Of a DNA stretch of 64,000 nucleotides, positions 53,693-61,342 are shown one piece after another. This stretch comes from CAVTSA01 sp963737225 (GTDB taxonomy: Bacteria > Chloroflexota > Dormibacteria > Dormibacterales > Dormibacteraceae), in NCBI GenBank assembly GCA_963737225.1, contig CAVTSA010000003.1, positions 79,108 through 143,107 on the forward strand. Direction: 5' to 3'. Below the pieces are notes generated by a model, which was not told where the DNA came from, ran no database searches, and saw nothing but the letters and a program-made list of their open reading frames with translations. The position numbers and the translations under genes were made by a program. Every line of letters begins with the position of its first letter. Position 1 is the first letter of the stretch.

Positions 53693-54640
53693 ATGAACGA
53701 GCTCGACCTGCTCCGGCACCTGATGCCGCATCTGAGCGGCCACGGTGGCGATCTCTTGATCGGGGCGGGCGAGGACGACGCCGCCGCCTGGCGGGAGCCG
53801 GACGGGTACTACACGGTCGCGACCTGCGACACCGCCGTCGAAGGCGTCCATTTCGATCTCCGGGTTCAGCGTCCCGAAGACGTTGGCTGGCGGGCCCTGG
53901 CCTTCGCACTCGGCGACCTGGCGGCCAAGGGCGCGCGGCCCACCTACGGGCTGGTCGCCATCTCGATCCCGAGGCGCTGGGAGGTGGAGCACGTCGAGGG
54001 CATCTACCGCGGCCTGGCCGAGCTCGCTTCACGCGTCGGCTGCCGGCTGGTGGGCGGCGACACCACGCTGGCCCCCCATGACGGGGCCCTCACGATCACG
54101 CTCCTGGGGACGGCCTCGGCCCGGCCCGTCCCGCGCTCCGCGGCGCGCTCGGGATGGGCGATCGGAGTCACCGGGCCGCTCGGCGGTTCCAAGCTGACCT
54201 GGGCACGTCCGCGCCCGCGACTCGAGCTGGGCGCCGAGCTGTGTTCGCAGGGGTTGTGCTGCGGCGACATCTCCGACGGTCTGCTGCGCGAGCTCGACAA
54301 GTTCGCAGCCGCGGCGGGCGTCGGCGCGCGGCTCGAGCTGCACCGGGTGCCCCGGGTACGGGGGGTGAGCGCGCTCGACGCCGTCGCCAGCGGAGAGGAG
54401 GTCGAGCTGGTCTGCGTCGGGCCGCGGCTCCCCGATGAGGTCCACCAGGTCGGCGTCCTGAATGAGGGGACGGGGGTGACGGTGGTGGACGCGGACGGGC
54501 GCGAGGTGGAACCGGAGCGCCGGGGCTGGGACCACTTCGACCCATCCCATGAGGTGTCAGAGCCGCCGCTTTCGGAGGATCCCGACCTCTCACCCCGCCA
54601 GGCTCCGCACGCTCCGCCTCGCGGCGACCCCGGAACGTGA
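53693..54640 (+). CDS. thiL: Thiamine-monophosphate kinase
   Basis: A 315-residue ThiL, which phosphorylates TMP to the cofactor TPP. The N-terminal DLLIGAGEDDAAAWREPDGY, the metal motif CDTAVEGVHFDL, WRALAFALGDLAAKGARP, VGGDTTLAPH and GDISDGLLRELDKFA match the AIR-synthetase-like fold. The C-terminus beyond GWDHF is a low-complexity extension, part of it encoded by a degenerate palindromic repeat (54593-54631). The ATG at 53693 follows a 148-base gap after thiE that carries no recognisable feature. It overlaps tsaE (GTGA). Confidence 0.93.
   Translation: MNELDLLRHLMPHLSGHGGDLLIGAGEDDAAAWREPDGYYTVATCDTAVEGVHFDLRVQRPEDVGWRALAFALGDLAAKGARPTYGLVAISIPRRWEVEHVEGIYRGLAELASRVGCRLVGGDTTLAPHDGALTITLLGTASARPVPRSAARSGWAIGVTGPLGGSKLTWARPRPRLELGAELCSQGLCCGDISDGLLRELDKFAAAAGVGARLELHRVPRVRGVSALDAVASGEEVELVCVGPRLPDEVHQVGVLNEGTGVTVVDADGREVEPERRGWDHFDPSHEVSEPPLSEDPDLSPRQAPHAPPRGDPGT
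54593..54631 (+). repeat. Degenerate dispersed palindromic element at the thiL 3' end
   Basis: CCCCGCCAGGCTCCGCACGC leading into TCCGCCTCGCGGCGACCCC follows the layout of the family at 27979, 34713 and 57235 (CCCC, GCTCCGCA, GCTCCG, CGCGG) but with more mismatches. It is translated as the last residues of ThiL. A by-eye match. Confidence 0.4.
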
Positions 54641-55086
54641 GCGCGGGTTCTCCCAGAGTCGGTCGCTCGCTGACGACGGCATCCGCCACCGAGACCGAGG
54701 CCGCCGCGGAGCGCCTGGCACGCCGTCTGTCGGCGGGCGACGTGCTGCTGCTCGAAGGCCCGCTGGGGTCGGGAAAGACGACGTTCGTGCGTGGCCTCGC
54801 CCGCGGACTCGGCATCACCGCCCAGGTGGCGAGTCCGACGTTCCAGCTGGTCCGGGTCTACCCGGGGCGGCTGTCGCTCGCCCACGCCGACCTCTACCGC
54901 CTCGAGGAGCCCGCGTCGGCGCTCGCAGACCTGGGCCTGGAGGAGCTGGTAGAGCGGGGGGTGGCCGTCATCGAGTGGGGCGATCGCATCGCGTGGCCCG
55001 GCGCCGCACGGGTCCGGATCGAGGACGAGGGCCAGGACCGGCGCCGGCTCCGGCTCCTGGAGGCACCGGCGCCATGGACCTGGTGA
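54637..55086 (+). CDS. tsaE: tRNA t6A biosynthesis ATPase TsaE
   Basis: A 149-residue TsaE, the ATPase that resets the TsaB-TsaD complex making t6A37. The Walker A GPLGSGKTTFVRGLARGLG, SPTFQLVRVYPG with the switch region, HADLYRLEEPA and the late VIEWGDRI are all present. GTG 54637 overlaps the thiL stop. It overlaps tsaB by 13 bases. Confidence 0.94.
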   Translation: MSAGSPRVGRSLTTASATETEAAAERLARRLSAGDVLLLEGPLGSGKTTFVRGLARGLGITAQVASPTFQLVRVYPGRLSLAHADLYRLEEPASALADLGLEELVERGVAVIEWGDRIAWPGAARVRIEDEGQDRRRLRLLEAPAPWTW

Positions 55087-55658
55087 TCGACACCTCCTCA
55101 CCGACGACCGCGCTCGCGGTGCTGGATCGAGGCGTCGCGGTGGCCGAGCGCGTGGCAGGCAGGCTCGGCGTGGAGGAGCTGCCGGACGCCGTCGCCGGGC
55201 TGGCGGGCGACCTGCGCCGCCTGACCCGGGTCACCATCGTCACCGGTCCCGGGTCCTTCACCGGGCTCCGCGCGGGGGCGAGCTACGGCATCGGGCTGGC
55301 GCAGGGGCTCGGCATCCCTTTGCTCGGAGTGGGCACGTTCGATTTGGTGCGCCGGCTGAGCTCGGAGCGCGCGAGGCCGGTGGTGGAAGCCGGCCGCGGG
55401 CGCGTCTACCTGGAGACCGCGGAGGGTGGAGCGGCGGTTACCGCAGTGGACGCGCTCCCCCGGGATCTCCCGGTCGTGGGCCGGCTCAGCGACCCGGTGC
55501 GGGAGGCCGCCCGGGAGGCGGGCGTGCCGCTGCTGCCGGAGAGCGCATGGCGGCGATTCGGAAGCGCAGCGCTCTTGGCGCTCGACCAAGCCGTTCAGCT
55601 GCCCTATGGTAGGGTCAAACTTGTCTACGTGACCACGGTGGGATCGGTTCGAGACTGA
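55074..55658 (+). CDS. tsaB: tRNA t6A complex subunit TsaB
   Basis: A 194-residue TsaB, the scaffold partner of TsaD. DLVIDTSSPTTALAVLDRGV, VTGPGSFTGLRAGASYGIGL and AQGLGIPLLGVGTFDLV are the ASKHA-fold motifs; PGSFTGLR is diagnostic. It is shorter than the E. coli protein by about 35 residues at the C-terminus. The ATG at 55074 fits the N-terminus. Its stop overlaps the next ATG (TGATG). Confidence 0.92.
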   Translation: MDLVIDTSSPTTALAVLDRGVAVAERVAGRLGVEELPDAVAGLAGDLRRLTRVTIVTGPGSFTGLRAGASYGIGLAQGLGIPLLGVGTFDLVRRLSSERARPVVEAGRGRVYLETAEGGAAVTAVDALPRDLPVVGRLSDPVREAAREAGVPLLPESAWRRFGSAALLALDQAVQLPYGRVKLVYVTTVGSVRD

Positions 55659-56251
55659 TGGTGCAGGTCAGGCAGCGACTGGCGATCGAACCCATGCGCG
55701 AGGCTGATGTGCCGGTCGTGCAGGAGATCGAGCGGTTCGTGTTCTCCTCTCCGTGGCCGCGCAACGCGTACTACCGCGAGCTCAGCTCCCGCAACAACTC
55801 CTACTACGTGGTGCTTCGCCGCTATCACGAGGCGGGCGACCAGGAGACGGTGGGCTACGCCGGCATGTGGCGGATGCACGAAGAGGCCCATGTCACCACG
55901 ATCGGGGTGCGGCACGACCTGCATCACCAGGGCTACGGGCGGGTGCTGTTCGCCGGTCTGCTGCAGGCCGCCTACGAGATGGGAGCCCGGTGGGTGACGC
56001 TCGAGGTTCGGGCTTCCAACGACAACGCCCAGAAGATGTACGAGGGGTTCGGCTTCAAGGTCATCGGGCGCCGCAAGGGGTACTACACCGACAACGGCGA
56101 GGACGCGCTCGTCATGTGGTCGGACTCGATCCTGTCGCCTCGGTTCAGGGCTGCCTTCGAGGAGAACCTGGCCAAGGTCGGCTACGACGTGCGGGGTCTG
56201 CGCCGGGAGGCGCCGCCGATTCCGCCGGCCGCTCAGGACCCGGCAGACTGA
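55658..56251 (+). CDS. rimI: GNAT acetyltransferase, RimI-type (ribosomal S18-alanine N-acetyltransferase)
   Basis: A 197-residue GNAT. The early READVPVVQEIERFVFSSPW with PRNAYYREL, the GYAGMWRMHEEAHVTTIGVR strand, acetyl-CoA loop HHQGYGRVLFAGLL, and LEVRASNDNAQKMYEGFGFK with GRRKGYYTDNGEDALVM are typical of RimI. A ~40-residue C-terminal extension follows. It is embedded between tsaB and tsaD, the common tsaE-tsaB-rimI-tsaD order. Its TGA overlaps the apparent CTG start of tsaD. Confidence 0.92.
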   Translation: MVQVRQRLAIEPMREADVPVVQEIERFVFSSPWPRNAYYRELSSRNNSYYVVLRRYHEAGDQETVGYAGMWRMHEEAHVTTIGVRHDLHHQGYGRVLFAGLLQAAYEMGARWVTLEVRASNDNAQKMYEGFGFKVIGRRKGYYTDNGEDALVMWSDSILSPRFRAAFEENLAKVGYDVRGLRREAPPIPPAAQDPAD

Positions 56252-57234
56252 ACCGCCCCTTCACGCTGGCGATCGAGTCCAGCTGCGATGAGAGTTCGGT
56301 CGCCATCCTCGACGGGGAGGGTGTGGTGCAGACCAACCTGATCCACTCGCAGACGCAGCTCCACGCTCCCCACGGCGGCGTGCTCCCTGAGCTGGCCGCG
56401 CGGGATCACCTGGAGCGTCTTCCGATCCTGGTCGACGCCGCGCTGGAGGCGGCCGGGGTGTCGTCTTCGGAGATCGGCCTGGTCGCGGCCACCCGGGGTC
56501 CCGGGCTCGCCGGCTGCCTGCTCTGCGGCGTCGGGCTCGGTGAGGGGCTGGCGGCCGCCTGGGGCGTCGAGTTCCGTGGCGTCAATCACCTCTGGGGGCA
56601 CATCTACGCGGCGTTCCTGACCGATCCCGCCGTGTCCCCGCCACTGCTCGCCCTGGTCGTGAGCGGCGCCCACACGGACCTGGTGCTGATGCGAGACCAC
56701 GGAGACTTCGTGCCGCTCGGCCGCACGCGAGACGATGCCGCGGGCGAGGCCTTCGACAAGGCGGCGCGGATGCTCGGCCTCGGGTACCCGGGCGGGCCCG
56801 CCCTGGAGCGCTTTGCGCGATCGGGAGCGGCCGGCCGGCAGCCGCTGCCGCGCCCACGCTTGCCCGATCTGGAGTTCTCCTTCTCGGGGCTCAAGACGGC
56901 GCTCCGCTACCGCCTGCGCGACCTGGGAGACGGGGTCACCGAGCAGGACCGGGCGGATCTGGCGGCGGCTTTCCAGGCGGCGGTGATCGGGGCGCTGATG
57001 GAGAAGCTCGAGCTGGCGCTGCGACGTCATCCGGTCGACGCTGTGGTGCTGTGCGGGGGCGTGGCGGCGAACGGCCCGCTGCGCGAGGCGACCTCCCGGG
57101 TCGCCGCCTCGCTGGGGGCGCGGGTCACGCTCCCACCTCTTGTCCTCTGTACCGACAACGCCGCCATGATCGGCGCGGCGGCGCGGCACACCCCCGCCGG
57201 GCAGCGTGCGGTGGATCCGGGCCTCGAGTGGTGA
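56248..57234 (+). CDS. tsaD: tRNA t6A threonylcarbamoyltransferase TsaD, apparent CTG start
   Basis: A ~328-residue TsaD, which transfers threonylcarbamoyl to A37. FTLAIESSCDESSVAILDGE, the metal-binding HLWGHIYAAF and GRTRDDAAGEAFDKAARMLG, LEFSFSGLKTALRYR and CGGVAANGPLRE are intact. No ATG, GTG or TTG lies near the required start: the frame runs open from inside rimI. CTG 56248 fits both the N-terminus and a four-base overlap with the rimI stop (CTGA), parallel to the ATGA/GTGA junctions used elsewhere. A non-canonical start is therefore the best reading. Confidence 0.9.
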   Translation: MNRPFTLAIESSCDESSVAILDGEGVVQTNLIHSQTQLHAPHGGVLPELAARDHLERLPILVDAALEAAGVSSSEIGLVAATRGPGLAGCLLCGVGLGEGLAAAWGVEFRGVNHLWGHIYAAFLTDPAVSPPLLALVVSGAHTDLVLMRDHGDFVPLGRTRDDAAGEAFDKAARMLGLGYPGGPALERFARSGAAGRQPLPRPRLPDLEFSFSGLKTALRYRLRDLGDGVTEQDRADLAAAFQAAVIGALMEKLELALRRHPVDAVVLCGGVAANGPLREATSRVAASLGARVTLPPLVLCTDNAAMIGAAARHTPAGQRAVDPGLEW

Positions 57235-57375
57235 CCTACCCATGAAACTCCGAAAGCTCCGTTTCACGGGGGCCCTGAGACCCACCCCATGAAACTCCGC
57301 AAGCTCCGTTTCACGGGGGCCCTGCGACCTACCCCATGAAACTCCGCAAGCTCCGTTTCACGGGGGCCCTCGCGA
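57235..57375 (+). repeat. 47-bp tandem repeat array, three units, palindromic family
   Basis: Three units with a strict 47-base period (ATG at 57242, 57289 and 57336). Each contains CCCATGAAACTCCG(C/A)AAGC then TCCGTTTCACGGGGGCCCTG, the same palindrome as at 27979 and 34713. The first two units each encode a complete 16-residue peptide beginning MKLRKLRFTGAL, whose TGA overlaps the next unit's ATG; the third unit runs into the next gene. No spacers, so it is not a CRISPR array. Confidence 0.85.
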
Positions 57376-57674
57376 TGAGCGGCTCACGCGGTGAGCGCCG
57401 CCTCGGATGGGCGCTCGTCTTCGACGGCATGGTCTTCGAGGCGGACGTCCTCCAGGCCGTCCTCGAGACGCGCGGCCTGGTCGTGCAGCGCCGGGGCGGC
57501 GACGAAGGGTTCTCGCTGCTCGGGGTTTCGCGCACCCGCCTCTTCGTCCCCGAGGAGGACGAGGCGAACGCCCGCGCCATCCTCGCCGAGACCGTGGTGG
57601 TGGAGAAGGACGGAGGCTCGGCGGAAGGCGATCCAGGCTCGGCTGAAGCGCCCGACGGGCCGCCGCGACCCTGA
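57336..57674 (+). CDS. Small DUF2007-like protein
   Basis: The core, LGWALVFDGMVFEADVLQAV with LETRGLVVQRRG and LFVPEEDEANARAILAE, matches the short DUF2007 (putative signal-transducing) pattern. From ATG 57336 it is 112 residues, the first 13 encoded by the last repeat unit; ATG 57375 (MSGSRGERRLGW) gives 99 residues and may be the true start. It ends in a Glu/Pro/Gly-rich tail. Function unknown. Confidence 0.62.
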   Translation: MKLRKLRFTGALAMSGSRGERRLGWALVFDGMVFEADVLQAVLETRGLVVQRRGGDEGFSLLGVSRTRLFVPEEDEANARAILAETVVVEKDGGSAEGDPGSAEAPDGPPRP

Positions 57675-57732
57675 TGGGGGAGGGCCCGGCGACTTCCGCG
57701 GCCATGCATCGGGATGGTCCGACGCGCTACAC

Positions 57733-57759
57733 TTAGCACTCGGCGGCCTCGAGTGCTAA
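57733..57759. promoter_or_regulatory. CIRCE operator for HrcA, upstream of groESL
   Basis: TTAGCACTC, nine bases, GAGTGCTAA: a perfect match to the CIRCE consensus. TACACT at 57728-57733 is a plausible -10 that overlaps its left end, so HrcA bound here would block transcription start. It lies 51 bases upstream of groES. An hrcA gene is not in this window. Confidence 0.95.
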
Positions 57760-57810
57760 CGGGGCCGATCCGCGTCGCTATCACCACTCTAGAGGACCTG
57801 GAGGTCGAAC

Positions 57811-58107
57811 ATGGCAATTCGTCCACTCGGGGATCGGGTAGTCCTGAAGCCCGTCGAGCGAGAGGAGCGAACCAAGAGCGGCATCGTACTTCCCGACACC
57901 GCGAAGGAGAAGCCGCAGGAGGGGATCGTGCAGGAGGTCGGCTCGGGCCGGGTCCTGGACAGCGGCGCCACCCTGCCGCTGGAGCTCAAGAAGGGTGACC
58001 GGGTGCTGTACGCGAAGTACGCCGGGAACGAGTTCAAGGTCGATGAGGTCGAGTACCTGATCGTCTCCGAGAAGGACGTCCTCGCCGTCCTCGACGGCGC
58101 TAACTAG
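57811..58107 (+). CDS. groES: Co-chaperonin GroES
   Basis: A 98-residue GroES, lid of the GroEL chamber. IRPLGDRVVLKPVEREERTK, the mobile-loop SGIVLPDTAKEKPQEGIV, KKGDRVLYAKYAGNEFKVDE and EYLIVSEKDVLAVL are all present. GGAGG lies just upstream. It is under the CIRCE operator and 26 bases before groEL. Confidence 0.98.
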   Translation: MAIRPLGDRVVLKPVEREERTKSGIVLPDTAKEKPQEGIVQEVGSGRVLDSGATLPLELKKGDRVLYAKYAGNEFKVDEVEYLIVSEKDVLAVLDGAN

Positions 58108-58133
58108 CTCACACCGAGGAGGTTTGGAAACCG

Positions 58134-59753
<1,620 letters not shown>

Positions 59754-59782
59754 TCCGCGACCGCAGTCGCGACCTGCATCGC

Positions 59783-59820
59783 GAGACCTCCGGGCCACCC
59801 TGGCCCGGGGGTCTCTTCTT
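59783..59820 (+). terminator. Intrinsic terminator after groEL
   Basis: GAGACCTCCGGGCC (59783-59796) pairs with GGCCCGGGGGTCTC (59802-59815) with one G-T wobble around ACCCT, and is followed by TTCTTCTT. It starts 30 bases after the groEL stop. Confidence 0.88.
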
Positions 59821-59999
59821 CTTGGCCGGCGTGGCGGCGATGTGCGAGCACTCGGGGCCTGTCCTTGCGCGTGAAAGGCCCTGGCGCTCGCCACCGGCGA
59901 GCTTTCGGCTGGGCGCGGGGTCGGCTCCGCAGGTGTTTAGATAGACGCGAGAATCGACGACAAGCCGGCCGCCGAGCGGCCGAGAACGGAGGCAGGCCG

Positions 60000-60215
60000 A
60001 TGAAGGTGAAAGGCAGCGTCGGCGATCGATTGATCCTGGAGTCCGAGCGTGTGGGTCAGCCGAACCGGGAAGGCGAGATCCTCGAAATCCGCCCGGTGGG
60101 CGATGTCGTCCGCTACCGCGTGCGTTGGGCCGACGGTCACGAGAGCACCATCATGCCCACCGCCGGCAGCGTGCGAATCGTCTCCGAAGGCAAGAAGAGC
60201 AAGAGCAAGAGCTGA
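60000..60215 (+). CDS. DUF1918 domain-containing protein
   Basis: A 71-residue protein. The pattern GDRLILESERVGQPNREGEI, LEIRPVGDVVRYRVRWADGH and ESTIMPTAGSVRIV is that of DUF1918, small beta-barrel proteins common in actinobacteria and relatives; no biochemical role is established to my knowledge. GGAGG lies ~8 bases before ATG 60000. It ends in Lys/Ser repeats. The longer frame upstream is in the groEL trailer. Confidence 0.82.
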   Translation: MKVKGSVGDRLILESERVGQPNREGEILEIRPVGDVVRYRVRWADGHESTIMPTAGSVRIVSEGKKSKSKS

Positions 60216-60276
60216 CCGAGGCCGTCACGAGGGCCGCCCGTGCGGGACACGGCGCGGCCTTGGGCCTTCCGGACCT

Positions 60277-60807
60277 TTACGAGGCGTGCGTGGCGGGTGG
60301 CCGTGTCTGCGGTTCGCGTTGTTCGTTGCGTCGCTCTCGGCGGCGCTCGCGCAGCTCCATCAGGGGGCGCAGGAACAGGCGCTCACCGAACGTCAGCGCG
60401 AACGGCATGATCAGGGCGACCAGCGAGCCGAGCACGGCGGCCAGGCTCGGTAGGTCGTTGACGTTGGCCATCCCCTCGTAGGTCAGGAAGGTTCCGACCA
60501 CCACGCTGAAGAGGACGCCGAACACGGCCACGACGATGATCCAGCGGCGGTACTCCCGATACATCAGGGGCAGATTGACGTGCGCAAAGCGGAGCGCGTG
60601 ACGTGCTGCGAGCGAGTTCAGCACGATGCCGGAGACAGCGGTCAGCACCGCGACGATGAAGCGGAAGGTCGAGACGTGCTGCATCAGGAAGACCGCCCCG
60701 TTGACCGCGAGGACGCTGAGGGGGGCGATCAGGCCCACGACCAAAACCGCGATGTTGCCCAGTCGCCGCCAGCGCGAAGTCGGAGATGGTTGCTGCGTCA
60801 CCGTCAT
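60277..60807 (-). CDS. Membrane protein of unknown function
   Basis: A 176-residue protein with four hydrophobic helices (LGNIAVLVVGLIAPLSVLAV, FIVAVLTAVSGIVLNSLA, WIIVVAVFGVLFSVVVGTFL and LAAVLGSLVALIMPFALTF) and an Arg/Glu-rich cytosolic C-terminus. The ATG at 60807 is preferred to an upstream in-frame GTG. It lies downstream of the Fe-S carrier gene but is separated by a terminator. I recognise no family. Confidence 0.65.
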   Translation of the reverse strand: MTVTQQPSPTSRWRRLGNIAVLVVGLIAPLSVLAVNGAVFLMQHVSTFRFIVAVLTAVSGIVLNSLAARHALRFAHVNLPLMYREYRRWIIVVAVFGVLFSVVVGTFLTYEGMANVNDLPSLAAVLGSLVALIMPFALTFGERLFLRPLMELRERRRERRNEQREPQTRPPATHAS

Positions 60808-60824
60808 TATCCCTGCCGAAACCA

Positions 60825-60856
60825 AAGAGGGGCGGTCCTACCGGACCGCCCCTCTT
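60825..60856 (-). terminator. Intrinsic terminator after the A-type carrier gene
   Basis: On the minus strand AAGAGGGGCGGTCC pairs perfectly with GGACCGCCCCTCTT (14 bp) around a four-base loop, followed by TTGGTTTC. It lies just past the stop of the gene at 60881 and ahead of the membrane-protein gene. Confidence 0.87.
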
Positions 60857-60880
60857 CGCGCCGCTGGTCCGCGGGTCGGG

Positions 60881-61261
60881 TCAGTGACCGCAGCCGCAGG
60901 CCTGGGCGGATCCGGCGTCGTCGCCGGTGTCGAACGAATGGCCGCACGAGCAGGAGTGCACCGCGTTCGGGTTGTGCACCGTGAACCCGGCGCCCATCAG
61001 CCCATCCACGTAGTCGATCTCGGAACCCCGCACGTGGGGGGCGCTGAAATCGTCGACGATGATCTTCACGCCGCTCTGCTCGACGACCTCGTCGCCGGCG
61101 CGGACCTCGTCGTCGAACGCCATCCCGTACTGGAGGCCGGAGCAGCCGCCGCCACTCACGAAGAGCCGCAGGCCAAGCTCGGGGTTGCCTTCCTGGTCGA
61201 GGAGGGTCTTCAACTGGCCAAGGGCCTCGTCGGTGATACTTACGACTGCTTGTTCGATCAT
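60881..61261 (-). CDS. A-type iron-sulfur carrier protein (IscA/ErpA/SufA family)
   Basis: A 126-residue A-type carrier that delivers Fe-S clusters. VSITDEALGQLKTLLDQEGN, LRLFVSGGGCSGLQYGMAFD with the first Cys, and the C-terminal CSCG pair (SCSCGHSF) are the three conserved ligands. A further CGCGH at the extreme C-terminus is an addition. ATG 61261; a GTG at 61276 would add five residues. Confidence 0.93.
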   Translation of the reverse strand: MIEQAVVSITDEALGQLKTLLDQEGNPELGLRLFVSGGGCSGLQYGMAFDDEVRAGDEVVEQSGVKIIVDDFSAPHVRGSEIDYVDGLMGAGFTVHNPNAVHSCSCGHSFDTGDDAGSAQACGCGH

Positions 61262-61342
61262 TGTGCTGGGCGTCACCTCTCGGGGATTGGGCGGATCGTG
61301 GCCGCCCGAACAACCGTACCTCTTGCGAATGCTACCACGGCC

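Noticed and set aside
57235..57375. CRISPR array
   Set aside because: The 47-base units are directly adjacent with no unique spacers, only three units are present and no cas genes are nearby.
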